A stretch of DNA of 64,000 bases from Lanius collurio (Eukaryota > Chordata > Aves > Passeriformes > Laniidae): contig JACBWW010000048.1 in assembly GCA_020086605.1 (NCBI GenBank), positions 1,218,273 through 1,282,272 on the forward strand, read 5' to 3'. The notes under the pieces were generated by a model. It was not told where the DNA came from. It was given only the letters and a program-made list of their open reading frames with translations, and searched no databases. Each line of letters opens with the position of its first letter. Within the stretch, counting starts at the first letter, position 1. The translations under genes were made by a program, and so were the position numbers. Of the stretch, positions 1-12,837 are shown one piece after another.

Positions 1-2397
1 AAATAAATTCATGAATCATCCAACCTAAGGTAAACTTTGGATCAACTCTGCATTTAAGTCCATTATTAAATTCCATTTGAATATCTATGGACTTTTTTAC
101 TTCTGTAGTTGTTAATGGTAAGTCACCTTATTTGGCCATTTGAAACACATCAGTCTCTTTAAACTACCCTGAAAGGAGGACTTTATGATGGTGATATCCT
201 AGCTACAAATGCACAGAACAAATCCTGAAAGAACAGTAGAGGTTCATGGTTTTCTTCCCTCTTTCTTTATTTAATATACACTGCTTACCTCACAGACCCC
301 TGTGTGAAAATTAAAGGCTGAGTTTACAAAATTACTAGCCCTACCCATGTCAGATCTCCACATATTTCTAGCTGAAAAATTAGAGAGGAGACACTAAGCT
401 TTATGGAAACTGACAATTATGAAGAAACAAATATGTGCAGAACAATTAGAGGTGCATTTGAAGGGAAATCTGTGAAAAAAAAAGTTGATTACCAGTCTTA
501 AAATGACTGCAGAATTGCAAAGTGGTGGGGGATTGGATTCTGCAGAGTCCACATCCCTGGGGAGACAGTTTTGGGACTGTGGCCTGTTGGGCTGTCTGGA
601 ATACACTGTCTCTGATCTTCTCTGGGCTAAATGGCTCTTACACAAATAATTATGTGCAGGACTGAGTTTTTATGGCATGTTGACACTGCTAAAAACAAAG
701 AGGCCAGGGACTGAGGTCTAGCATGTGTTTCCTGATGTTCCAGCTCCTCACAGGGAATAGCTTATTCCCTGGGTTTGGTCCAGAGCATGCCAGCTATCTA
801 GTCCCAAGGAAATTTGCTCATGGGATCCAGCACTAAGCAGCACATGGAGGAACCAAGCTGTGACACAGGGGTTGGTCTAGAGACTTTCATGGCATTGACA
901 CAGCCCAGCACTATGTATCCTTGTACCCCTTTCCCAAGGCATGCTGAGCCTCATTGAAGGAGTAGGGAAAAGACATCATTTGCAGGCATATATACCCACA
1001 GGTTAGTGACTGCTTGTAAAGGAAAAGTGCAGTGAGATTGTAGCAGTGGTGGGAAACTACACATGTACAAGGCATCTTACTGTCCAACTTCTTATAATAG
1101 CCAGTTCATGCACAGAAATCAGACTTCACCTCACAGCAAAGACATCTTTCGGGTCACATTGCTGGGGTTTTTGAAACATGAACTGCTAAGCCTGAAGCAG
1201 CCCTCCAAATATCCATTTCCGTCATGGTGAGGGGATTTCATGGACAGATTTTGAAACTCTTGCCTCTTTCCATCTCTCCCTCCTTTAAGGGACCAAGAAA
1301 AATACCTGGACACTGCCTCTTTGTTGTGGGTGCCATCAAAGGCAAGGCTGCAGGCAAAAGAACATTCCTTTCTGGCTTCTAATGGGCCTTTAAAAGGTAA
1401 CAACCTCAATCTATTTTCTTTCTCTGATAGCAAGGGAAAGAGACAGTGAGCAGAGGACAGAGGAGACCAGTTTGAGGCCACAGCTCCCCAGGTATGGCCT
1501 TGTTCCCCCCTGTCGTGAGGGAAGGTGGGAAGTAAGGCAGGTACAAATAGCCACTTCAATGGATGAGAAGAAGGCCTGTGATGGACTGGTGGTGTATGGC
1601 CAGTCAGGAGGCTCTTCCTAGGGTTGCTTTCCCTTACCTTTGATCAGAGCACAAAACCTGCCCAAGTCGGGGGGGGCAAGGTGGGGTTCTACATTAAGAT
1701 CAAAGAGTACCTCCTCTTCTCTCATCAGGGTAGCCCCAATTTCCATTCTTGGCAAAAAGTAGGAAAGGTGCCGATTCTGGAGATGAGGAAGATTGGGAAG
1801 TTGGAGTTTAGAGAGCACAATACAGAAGGTAGGATGAGGTTGTAGGCAGAAGAAGGTGAAAATAAAAAGCTAAGATGAATTGAGGAAAAATTTATGACCT
1901 CACAGACAGGACAACAGCAAAAGAAATGAAGAAGCCAGAAATGATGAGGAAAAAGAAAAAGTAAGTGTAAAAGCCATGTGTCATCTATCTCGGGTAGCAC
2001 ATTCATGCCACTACCCTAAAATCCCTTTTCTCTTTGTTGTGTTGATACATAAAGACATGAGTTCTAAGGATTTTGTAGGTTGTATGAATGGACAGAAATA
2101 ATAAAAATAGATTGGCATCTCCAGAGGACAGTTAACCGTCTCCAACATTTATTTTACAACAAAAATAAAAGTGAAGTGGAAAGGGAAATAAAAAGGCTTT
2201 GCATATACATAGTGAAGAAAAATTTACAAGGGAACATTATTCTTTCTTTGACTGCACATACATTTCCAAAAGGATGGAGCTCAATGTGATGTTATGTGTC
2301 TTAAAATGGGACCTCATGCCTGGCCATCTGTTAGTCCCATCTTGGCTTTCCCTCATTTTCATAGATTAGTATTTGTATCCTTCCAGCCTATGTTAAT

Positions 2398-2418
2398 TTC
2401 TTGATTTTTAATCAAGAA
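2398..2418. repeat. Short inverted repeat (9-bp arms, 3-nt loop)
   Basis: TTCTTGATT and AATCAAGAA are perfect inverted copies separated by TTT. No surrounding gene or terminator context exists. Confidence 0.85.
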
Positions 2419-3941
2419 TTAAAATACATAGGGAAATGGCAGAGACCCTGGGGAATAAAAAGTTCTTAGTGTGGCCTAAGTGTACTTCCAAAACTGGACA
2501 CACAGTACTTCTCCTTGTCACACAGTGTTAAGACTTGACCTGTCTCTTTTGTCCTTTCAAATATGTAATGCCATCACTAGAATTTGCATCTTTTAAAAGT
2601 TCCAGTTCCAGTATTTTTTAAATTTCAAAAGTGAAGCTTCATTTTGTTCTGGTGTCATCTGACTTTTTTATTTTCACATGGAAAAATCTCAGACATAGTG
2701 TGCCATTTTTACTAAGTCACTGATTTCTCCCTGAGTAGCATGGTGCAAAAAGCTTGGTACTGCAAATGACACAATAAATGAAATTTTTCAATATAAGTGA
2801 AAAAACACATCCACAAGGGAGGTCAATCTAAAAATCCATGCAAGATTTAGACATTGTGTGAATGCACAATCCATCTTCTGTAAAGAGATGAAATAAAGAA
2901 CATATTTTGACTAAAAAGAGGCATCAAAAAATCAACTCCTGATTTAAATTTTCTAATATATATAGGGATTTTTAACTGTTTCAGCTTGCTCGGGTAGCTA
3001 GAATGAAAGATCTTGGTGCGAAAAGCACTTCTTGAAAATCAAGGTTCTTTAAAACTGTCTCTGACCGAGAGCTGAGACACCAAGGAGGGCAGAAGTCACG
3101 CTTCTCACACTTCTCTGAAGAAACACTTTATTTGGAATTCTGAAGCATGTCAGCAGCTCCTACTAAACACTTGCACTTCTCGGGTTTTTTTGAGACAGCT
3201 TGTGCAGTGTGACATAGAAGTCAGAAAAATGAAAAGACATTTACATATGTTAATACATGTTGAAGAGACCCCAGGGTATGTATTAGACCAAATTAGGAGC
3301 TCAGTTGAGCTGGTTGAGATGTTTTCTCTATGACAAACTCTGTTTTCATCACCATTACTCAAGTTCCAGATAGATACAAGAGGGACTTGCCTTGTCCTAC
3401 TGATGTGGAAATGTGTTGCTATTCAATTACCAGAGAAATGTGACAGAATCCAAGTTGAAGGCTCTCTGTACCTTTTTCAGAGAGAGGAAAGCTTAAATAT
3501 GGATCAGCCATATCCCTATATGAAGTGTTATCTAAAGCAAGATCTTATGGCAATTACCTCTTGCTGTATTTGTGTAGCTTGGGGAAGAGGTGAATGCTGA
3601 GGAGCTTAAGGAGCAGGACTGACTCTGCAAAAGCTTCCAGCACTTGGCTGGGCTGTAAGATTAAAGCCTCAGCTCTGCTCAGAGGGGAGCAGAGCCTCAC
3701 AACTCATCTCCACCATGAGATGCCCTCACTCACCTGCAGGCATTCTCTAATGGGTTTTTTTTTATTGTTTGCTTCTTCCTACACAAAAAAAGACACCAGA
3801 GCTCTCCCCTAGAAGCAAACCACAGAACATCAGAACCTCTGTGAACTGCCGGCATCATCTTCTGGCGACTGCTCAGATGCAGGGCTGCCTGTGGCACTTG
3901 GCTTGCTCTCCACGGTGTATCCGCTATTTCAGTTCCACACC

Positions 3942-3972
3942 ACCCTCCCTCCTTCCCTCCCTCCCTTCTCTT
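3942..3972. repeat. Pyrimidine (CCCT/CCTT)n tract
   Basis: CCCTCCCTCCTTCCCTCCCTCCCTTCTC is a nearly pure polypyrimidine run of about 31 bp, imperfect in period. Confidence 0.85.
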
Positions 3973-4725
3973 TACTACCAATTGCATGCTTTCTACACTG
4001 AGCCTTCCTGGGAAGATGCCTGAAGCATGGGTAAACAGAGAAATACATAAGAGTTTTCAGGGAGCTGAGGCTTCTTTTCTCTCTCTTTCTGCTTCAGTCT
4101 CAACTGTCCTTTTTAATTTTTTTACTTAATTTATGATTTTTTTATATAGATGTTTTTCAGAAACAAAGAGAATGACAGCAAAATTATCCCATTTAAATTG
4201 TAAAAAGAAAATTGTAAACAGAAGCAATGTAGGTATGACTACATTGGGAAGGAAGAAAATAATTCAGAACAAATGAAAGGCAATGATGAGAGTGCCACAT
4301 AACAATTGGAGAAAAGACAGTTGACATAAGAAAGAGACACAGCAATCTCTCCATAATCTAAGAAAGCAATCTGGGCAATTTGGAAATCAGTAGGACTCAA
4401 AAGAAAGCCTTATGTGGCTTTCAAAAATAAATGTATCTCATTTGTGACAGTAAGCATGAAAATTCATAGCAATATGATGCTCTAATGCTACTTCCTGTGT
4501 TAAGCAATTGCAAGGCAGCTGAAAGCAGTGTGGGAGAAGGGGAACCTCCTCTGCACATCAGAAAGTGGCAGGATTCAGGTTGTTTAGCCTAGATTTTTTT
4601 AACCAGACATCCTCCAGATCTTTTGCTAAGTCGTTAATGCTTTGTTATGAAAGGCAGCTATCAGCTGAAAAACTCCAGGCCTATTGCTCACCTTCCTGTA
4701 ACCAGATTTGCCATCTGTTACGATC

Positions 4726-4741
4726 CAGTATTTAAATACTG
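4726..4741. repeat. 16-bp perfect palindrome
   Basis: CAGTATTTAAATACTG is identical to its reverse complement. It lies in unique intergenic sequence and could be a dimeric binding site or chance. Confidence 0.9.
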
Positions 4742-6239
4742 ATGTCTAACATTTAGAACTGAAATTTCCTCAACCCCTCAGAGGACTTTTTCCCGTACCA
4801 TTACATTGTGGCACTTTAAGCTGCTTTTCTACACAATCTCAAAGATATTTCTTCCTTCACACAGCATTGAGTATCTTCACAGTCTTCAAAAACATCTGCC
4901 TCTAGTAAAGGCTGTGCAGTCAGCAAGCTTTCATGGAGGGCACACAGAAGAAGCAGCACAGCAATAGGTGATGAGCATCCTTCCCTGAGAGCGCCTACAG
5001 CCCATCTGCAGAGAGCAGATTCACCCAGCAGACCTTACAGCCTGGTACTCACCACCCAGAGCGTCCTGGGCTACAGTCAGGTCAGTCTGAGTTGCAGCTC
5101 CAAGCATGGCTGGGATCAGTTCACATTTGACTTCATAAGAGATCTCTCAGGTACAAGCAAACATGCATAAGTGTGGTTTTCTATTAGGTTCATTTGTTTG
5201 AAATGCTGTGCATGTGAAAACACTCTATAAAAGTGTGTATATCTACTAATTTTTGGAGGTAAAATTTTTTTAGCCCAAAAATTCCCTTGGAATTTTATCA
5301 CAAAGAGAAAGTTTAATAAAGCAGAACTACTTGCCAAAACCCTCAGTACAATATTAAGCTGTTTGTGTCATCCGTAACATCACAGCCCAGCTCTACATGA
5401 CAGCACACAAATCAGCCTGCCAGAAGTTTAATCTCTGATGGCAAAGGGGAGCAGCTCTTTCACCTTTCTCAGGCTGGAAAAACACCTCTCACCTCTCTCC
5501 TCTCTCCCTTCTGGGTACTCTTTGTACTTAGGAAAAAATGATGAGCAACCTCATGCACTGAAAATTCCTGCATAATGCTGAAATGCTAAACAAGAGAACT
5601 ATTATTTTTTTTCCTCTGCAAATATAAATACATTCCACTTGAAGGTACAGTTATAAAATAGCAAAGATATGATTAAAGAATTCCATGTGGATTCATTACA
5701 AGCTTTCATTTCTGGTAAACTAATAAAGCTTTCCAGCTCATTTAAAAAAAATAATCTCCCAACATTACACAGGAAGAAAAGATTATTACTCTTTGGGTCT
5801 CTGATAGGATATTAGGAGCAAGGCAAAATATTATCTATGCCAGATATACAAGCCAATATAGCAGAAAAACTCATAAAGTATATCAAGTCCAGGCAAAAAC
5901 ATAACAAGTAAAAAGCAGAAAATTACTTGAACTGTAGCAAACTGATGGTAGACCCATAAATATAACTACTGTGCTCACAGCCAAAGCTAAAACCTCAGAA
6001 ACACATTTTCAGAGATATACAATTAAGACTGGAGGAAAAAAAAATAAAAGAGAGAGAGAGAAAATTAACAATAAGTCCAAAAGCTTTTTACAGACTGTAA
6101 TGAAGAAGGAAAAGAACACAAGGTACAATAATAAACCAGATGAGGTAATAATATATCCAGAAAGAGTGGAGAAGAAGGAAAGTGGACAAAAATCATTCCT
6201 AGTTCATCTTGGCAGCAATTTAAAGAAGCAAGAAACAAA

Positions 6240-6276
6240 TATATGTATGTGTGTGTGTGTATACATATATATATAA
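6240..6276. repeat. (GT)n/(TA)n dinucleotide tract
   Basis: Seven GT units are followed by ATACATATATATATA; a compound alternating purine-pyrimidine microsatellite. Confidence 0.9.
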
Positions 6277-9200
6277 GCTTAAAAAACCTTCAAGGGCACG
6301 GCCAAGATTCCTTGTGGTGCTATTTCTGTGCATACAAATATTCTTTCACAAATGCATGTGAGTAGCCACGTGATGCAGGACATTAAATACAGCAAACAAG
6401 TCTCGTTTGCATTCATGGCCTTTTGCATTTCTCTAATACTGGGTTTCAGAATGGGGTGGTCTGAGGAAGAATTTACTTACTCATGAAGATTTTCCACAGT
6501 AACTTAGAGAAAGGAAACAATATTCATTACATTGCATGAATGTTACAGGGGTATTTCTGTCCTGAGTGCCGTATGTGTGGGGTTTATGTGTTGACAGCCC
6601 AGTAGATAAGTTAATGTTTTATACTTTTCTTCAAAATCTTAAAAAAAAAACACAAACAAACAAAAAATAACATTGAGCCTTTCAGTATATACTGAAACTC
6701 CCAGGATGTATTTTGTAAGAATCCAGTGAGCTGAGTTTGAAATACATGTCTGGTAGGCTGTTTTCAAATCAGATTTTTAATTTCATGTAGATCTTATTAT
6801 TTTTCAACCCATAGTGGTGCCTGTGGTGCAGATCTGTCCTGAAGGAACATCTTTTGACTGTGCTTTGAAGAAAACAAAATCAAAAGGTGGAACTGTAGAG
6901 AGAGGAAGGAAGCAAATGTTCCCACACATTTACTGCCAAATAAGAGAAACATATAGAGCTCTCTGGAGAATTGCAGCTACAGTTGCAGCCACGTCTTGAC
7001 CTGCTGCACTGCTTTTGTTTTGTAGTCCTCAGAGGCAAAGTGCATGGGGTTCACCCTGGCGAACACATAATCATCCAGCTGCAGATCCATCCCAGCTTAC
7101 TCTAAGTCCCTAAACAAAAGCCTGTGTGAGGAGCAGACCTATCTTACCCTCTTTGTACAACTGGTGGAGAGGGAGGAATTTCCAGAAGACTCTGAAGGTC
7201 TAAATCTGAACTGTCCCTAGAAGAGCTTCTGTCATATTGAGGACAAGCTGGTTTCATCTTTGTGTTTGAAGGGCATTCTGATAGAGGTTCTAAATTCATA
7301 TTGGGAAAAAGGCTTCTTTTTGAGCTTTCCTTTGTACCATTTTCTTTGCTTCCCTGCTCTTTGAGTCTGTTGTTTCCCCCAGAAAGTGGGGCATAAAGAA
7401 AATAGCTTCACTTATTGAGATACTAAATGATAAAATGTTAAGCAGTACACTAATTTAGTGGGGGAGTCATTGGGGATAAGGCACTTTGTGGTAGTAGTTT
7501 AAAGGCTCAGCCTTGTTAAAAAGTAGTTTGCTGGCTTTGTAAACCTCGAAGGCCATGTTCTCAGTGCTCTGAAGACTCCCACTGTCCTGCAACCTTATGG
7601 TGTATTTTTGCTCTATTTCTCTTTCCCACAGAGAAGGAAAAGCAGCACCTTCTGGTAGGCTCTGCTGATACTACAGCTAATGCCTGTGTTGTTTTAAAAT
7701 CCCATTTAATCCACTGCATCCATTCGAGTCACAGTGTATTTCATCCTGTTTCCCCAAGTGCCTCCTTCCTTCTCCAGAGCATTTGCTAAAGCAAAGCTCA
7801 TTCACCGCATTATACAACCCCAAATTACTCCAGGAATTAGGGCATTTCTGATCCCGCTGCTAATACTGGTGTTATACAACTGAGGCTCCCTCCAGATCTG
7901 CTCCTTCCTAAGGGCGGATAATACAAGCTGCTGAGAGGGACGTGCATTTTGCCAGGTCTAGGCTGCCGTCTGCCTGCTTCAGCTGGTGCTTGATCCTGAA
8001 GTTTGCAGCTGAAATCCACCCTCTGGAGCAATCTGCTGTGTGGGGAGACCAGGAAGGCAGACTGGGCTACCAGGAATGCTCTGAGGCCAACCGAGCATCA
8101 CCAAAGTTTTAGAGATGGAAGGACTAAGTGGAAGCACTCTGCCCTGGTAGAAAGTGAAGCTAGGTGCCCAGATGGCCCCTAGATGAGCTTTTTTCCAAGG
8201 AAAGGGGTTTTATGGGATCTCAAGGGCCGTTCTAGATTGACCAAGTCTGGAAATACATGTCAGAGAAATCCACTAGTGGCACAGACAAGATTTACCGAAA
8301 GTTGGGTTAGTGGTAGAGTGAGGGCAAGCAGAGATCTCTGAAGTCGAAGGCCTCTGCCAGAGTTCTTATAATTTTTGGTTTTCTTGTCTAGCATCCAAGA
8401 CATAAAGGCAAAAGTCTGGAGCAACACTGATTAACTTTGGGCCTGAGAGACTAGTGGCTTTTCTGTGTATGAATAAGTAATGAAGGCGTTGGCAGCAGTA
8501 TTCAATATATGTCCTTGTGAGAGAAACAGAGAAAAGCAGGCTGTCACTATCTCTCAGCCATATCTTATTTATATATTGGAAAGAAAATAGGCTGTAGTGC
8601 TTGCGGTATTCTTTAAACTGATTTCACTGTTATATCTTAATTTACTCTTACCTCGGGAGTTAAGAAACAAGCACTTCTTAAAATGCAGATTGTAAAACAC
8701 ATAGTTATGGCCATCTGGAAAAAACATACTGATTGACTCAAGTTCAGTCTATCTACTTTAAGACCAGCTCACAGTAACTGCAATGATTGCAATTCCAGCT
8801 ATGAGCATTTTCTTCTTAAAACATTCCTTGCTCTTATCAGACCAATTATTCAGCAGAACTTTCACTTTTTTCATGTATTTCAGTGTCCAGAACATATCTA
8901 ATAGTCTGGAGCACAGGTCTGCAGAGAGAAGAACAGGATTTTGTGCCTGGTGACTCAGAATTGCTGAAGAATATAAAGGTTTAGGCTCTGTGATAAAAAC
9001 AGAGATACGCTTGCATACCCCCTGTGCCTTAGAGCAGTTGAGAACATGATCCAAGATATTGACCACAGTTTAATTTTGTACTGACATGTTCTGCCTGACT
9101 TTATATAATGTTCTTCTATTAATTTTATAATTAAGCAATTAGCCCTGAGGATATTTTGCAAAAACAGCCTACCAGCATGCAAAACAAAATGTAAATTTTG

Positions 9201-10193
9201 TAAGTGTTTCACTTGCCTCTGACAAAAGAACAGTAAGTGATTTCAGTGCAGGAAGGCCACTGAAACTGTATACTTCTGGAATTTTAATCAAAAATGCATT
9301 TTGAAATCCAAAATTAATTGTAGAAATATTTTATGGCTGCATTAGCAGAAGCCGGAAGTGTGTTCTTGTATCAGTAACGAAAATTAGGCAACGGTCTTTT
9401 ACACATTTACTGTGTGATGAGGTACATACAGCATTTTTGGAAAACTTTCAGAGATCTCACCCACTTGCTCTGGAGTTAGAGGGGGTCAGTGTTTCCCGAC
9501 ATCTCCCCATTATCTTCTCAACCCTGCATGAAATACTGATTAAATCATGTATCTTTAATTTTTCTGATACCTTATAGATAGCTTGAAAAACACAACATGA
9601 GCCAAAAGCTCATTGAATATTATTCAGAGTGCATTCCTCAATTATTCTACCAGTGTAGCCAGTTCCAAACCACTAGTAAATTTGCCATAATAAAATTTTC
9701 TATTGACTTTCCTTTATATACAGGTTATGTCTCTACCATACCACTTTGAGCTCCTCCCAGATTGATTCTTTTGCTGCTGGCAGGAGGCAAATATTTCTCT
9801 TCTGCCTTCTCAGTACTTGATTCATGTAGTGTTTACCCTTTTTATTCAGTCTGTTAACTAGTGGAGTACCCCGTCCAAGTAACAGCAGACTCTAGTCAAG
9901 TAATACAGACGTTGACTATAAAACAACTGATTTATCAAATGGAACAGGTGTGCAGAAGAAAACCTGATAACAGATGGTAACTACAACTGCCAGTCATTAA
10001 AATCCTGATACTGAATTGAACTGTGTCATGTACAAAAGGAACTCCAGATCTCAGACAGATGAATCACCCCCAAAGGCCTCTCCTTCCTTTTTGAAATGAG
10101 GTAAACCATTTCTTCTGGTCTTTGTTGTTGCAGTTCTAGAAACTCACCATCTTTCAAAAATCATGAGATGGGAGAGTTAAGCCAAAAGAAGAG

Positions 10194-10251
10194 ACGTTGG
10201 AACAGATGACCCACTGGTCTTTTCCAACCTTACCCATTCTGTGATTCTGTA
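10194..10251 (+). mobile_element. CR1 LINE 3' end fragment
   Basis: GTTGGAACAGATGACCCACT, then TTTTCCAACCTTACCCATTC and GTGATTCTGTA match the last about 55 bp of CR1 (GGTTGGACCAGATGATC, CTTCCAACC, CATTCTGTGATTCT). It is severely 5'-truncated, as is usual for CR1. Confidence 0.85.
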
Positions 10252-10493
10252 AAGTGCTGCATAGAAAAACTATTGCAGTGGCAGCTTATCAACACCTGCT
10301 TTTTATAAATGATTGGGGAAATTTCTTTTTAAATATAAACAAGGTTGTAGAAAATTAGTACTGAAAAAAATAGAAGATTTTGGCCCATCCTTACCTTGTT
10401 GGCTTAAATTGTTTGGTTAATCTATTGTCCTGTGATTTGCTTGTAAGTGCTCATTTAGATCACAATCTTTCCTAAGGACACATTTTGGTATAA

Positions 10494-10577
10494 AACCTTT
10501 ATCAATATTTTTATAACAGAAAACCCTTATCAATATGTTTATAATGGAGAACCCTTATCAATATGTTTGTAGAGGTT
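10494..10577. repeat. 28-bp minisatellite, three copies
   Basis: Three adjacent units start at 10494, 10522 and 10550, each beginning AACC(C/T)TTATCAATAT followed by (G/T)TTT(A/G)TA. Units 2 and 3 are more alike than unit 1 for the first 19 bases, and unit 3 diverges at its end. Confidence 0.9.
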
Positions 10578-11173
10578 TACAGCTGGGACAGTGATCTGCC
10601 CATGGAAACTTTTCAGTCCCTGCTGAGTCTCATTGATTTCACTGAGATTTTATGGCCAACAGCATTCTCTGTTAGCAGACATTGATGAAAAACAGAGGTC
10701 ATACTCAAGCAGCTTGGCTTGTAGTGGTAGCCCAGTGTGTTGGCACCATTCCAAGGCAGTTTTGAGGGGAAATAAACTAGATTCCTCCCAAAGGAAACTA
10801 AACCAGAGACTCTGCTCCAGCTGCACCCCAATGTTCCCTGCCTGCCCCCAAGGAAGGATGTAAAGGCTAAACCCCATGACTGTGCCTTCACACAGCTTCG
10901 AGCCACGAGAATTGCAGGGAGGTTCAGTCCTGAGCACCACCTGAAGTAAGCATAGCTATAAGGCCTTTGCTGTTAAGCACTGATTTGTCCTGTTGTGGTG
11001 AATTATTTGTTGGTATAAACCTAGTCTCAGTTAGACATCTATGTTTTTTGGAAAAGACTTAAGGTAATGAATTTTAACCATCTGAAACTCATGCTCTTAA
11101 TCCAAGCTAGTTGGTTTCCAGTCTTGCTTTATTCATCAGATCAATGCTTTCAATTCTTTGAATTTTAAGACTG

Positions 11174-11198
11174 ATATGTGATATGGGATATCACATAT
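11174..11198. repeat. Perfect inverted repeat (11-bp arms, 3-nt loop)
   Basis: ATATGTGATAT and ATATCACATAT flank GGG, allowing a tight hairpin or cruciform on either strand. Confidence 0.9.
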
Positions 11199-11737
11199 TT
11201 AAAATATGAGATGAGGACCTTTGGGAGCTGCTTCTCTTCCTCCAAGGGCTATCAAATCAGGTAAATTACCTGCTTTATACCACTTCTCTAATTTTGAGGC
11301 AGGTAAAAGAAATCATCTGTCACAGTTTGAGATGTGAGATGGAGTTACATGAGCAAACTGTTATGGAACAAAAGATAAGAACATCAATAGTCAGGTGCAA
11401 TTTAATTTTGGGGATATCTAAACTCACACTTATGCTTAAGGAAACACTCTTTAAAAGGCAAAACCACCTATCCTGCCACCCATATAGCTGCTTGTGTTTA
11501 AGACTCAAAGAATGTTGTTCATCTGTTTTGTGTCTTTGATTTGTCTATGGAAATAACCACCTTTATGTATCCTTATCTACTAGTTGATTTCATGTTCTGA
11601 CAGTGAACAGCTTCTGAGCATATTTGGATAGAAATTTATAGTTACATTGGATGAAAATACACAGGGACAATAACACTTCCCAAAATATACAATAACACCT
11701 TCATGTAAAAGACTTCAAAGAAGCGTACATGAAAAGG

Positions 11738-11761
11738 AAAAAAAAAAAAAAAAAGAAAGAT
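11738..11761. repeat. Poly(A) run
   Basis: Seventeen consecutive A are followed by GAAAGATAA. No retrocopy was recognised directly upstream. Confidence 0.9.
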
Positions 11762-11872
11762 AATTGCCCCCACAAAGTCAGCTGAGGGCTTTCCAATAGT
11801 GAGACTGTGAAAACTAAGATTTTTTTTCAGTCTGCTTTAATGGCTCTGAGGACCAGGTAATCTTTCTTGCTG

Positions 11873-12837
11873 TCAGAAATCCAGAGCTGGGACACTACAG
11901 ACAAAGACCTTCCTCAACGGGTTCCCTCTGGTGTGAAGCTTCAAGTCAGCCTGTCCTGGGAGCAGTTGCTCTTTGTTACAGTTTATATTTTCAACATGAT
12001 GTGTAACAGCCATAGAAACATCAATCTGTAGATTATCGCAAACATGATTTTGTACGAACTGTACCAGCACCTCATTATTTGAGCTGTTGAGGATGAAAGA
12101 AGAACTTGGATAGCACAGTGCCTGAATACAAGGTATTAATGTCCACCTGAACTCAACTGGCTTGGCTCCATCAGAGTATAGAAGCACTAGCCAAAGCACT
12201 AACAGCCCAAAAAACTGCTGCAGAATCCTCTCTGGTACCTCTGTATCCATGTTTTCCAGCACCTTGAGGACCAGGAGAGATTCTTTAACTGGCTACAGAA
12301 TGACAATGCAAAGGCCACTTGGGTCAGGCAAGGCTAATAAACCCAGCTAGGCATGAGCTGGTGGTGTAGCATATGTCATATTTTTTACTTGTTTGGATCC
12401 CAGGAATATGAAGAAGAGGTAGATGAGCTGGTTCTGCCCTGAATTAGTACATGTTAGGCAAGTTTTGTTAGTCTGTGTTACAGGACACACTGAAGTGGGT
12501 ATGATGCTTCTGCACACGAGCCATCCCTATGACGCAACATATTTGTGTTCAGAGACTGTCGATACTGAGCTACTAAAGAAGAGTTGACCTTGAATCAGCT
12601 TATATGACCCTGTGGTCTTGGCCCACATAATCCTTAATCTGCATACAACATGTGCAGATAACTGAGAGTCGCCTGAAATGTATTACTCTTGTGCTTGTAA
12701 TTCTCCAGGGCTTCTCTGCCATCTTTACTGATTATGACAGTTTCTTGCTGCTCCAACTTTTTTTCTAGAACTCTGAGAAGAAAGAGCAGCAGCAGCACAA
12801 TGGTGGCATCAATTGTGGTGAACCCAGATACCCCTGC
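11873..12837 (-). pseudogene. Possible decayed coding relic, unrecognised
   Basis: Two open minus-strand stretches in different frames lie close together. The first, 12634-12837, has no start codon and opens 67 codons with a hydrophobic run (IVLLLLFLL) followed by a charged segment (RVLEKKLEQQE). The second, 11873-12262, is 129 codons including MLENMDTEVPERILQ and a second hydrophobic run (FFGLLVLWLVLLY). Between them are several stops. The composition, membrane-like runs followed by charged segments, looks more protein-like than nearby random ORFs, but I recognise no family and chance is possible. Confidence 0.2.

Larger units (their letters stand above)
1..10193. other. Intergenic, no gene or interspersed repeat recognised
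   Basis: This is about 10 kb of ordinary, moderately AT-rich DNA. Short ORFs up to about 140 codons occur on both strands, but they show no family resemblance, no paired splice sites and overlap each other. Visible structure is limited to eight G at 1669-1676, a hairpin at 2398-2418, a CCCT/CCTT tract at 3942-3972, a 16-bp palindrome at 4726-4741, and a GT/TA tract at 6240-6276. Confidence 0.7.

Noticed and set aside
1131..1559. Minus-strand ORF of 142 codons.
   Set aside because: No domain, no splice context, cysteine/serine-rich random-looking composition; long ORFs of this size are expected in tens of kilobases.
8758..9066. Minus-strand ORF of 102 codons ending in a charged patch and hydrophobic tail (KKKMLIAGIAIIAVTVSWS), faintly like the tail-anchored end of FIS1.
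   Set aside because: The resemblance covers under 40 residues with many mismatches, the N-terminal part matches nothing, and no upstream TPR-like sequence is present. Most likely chance.
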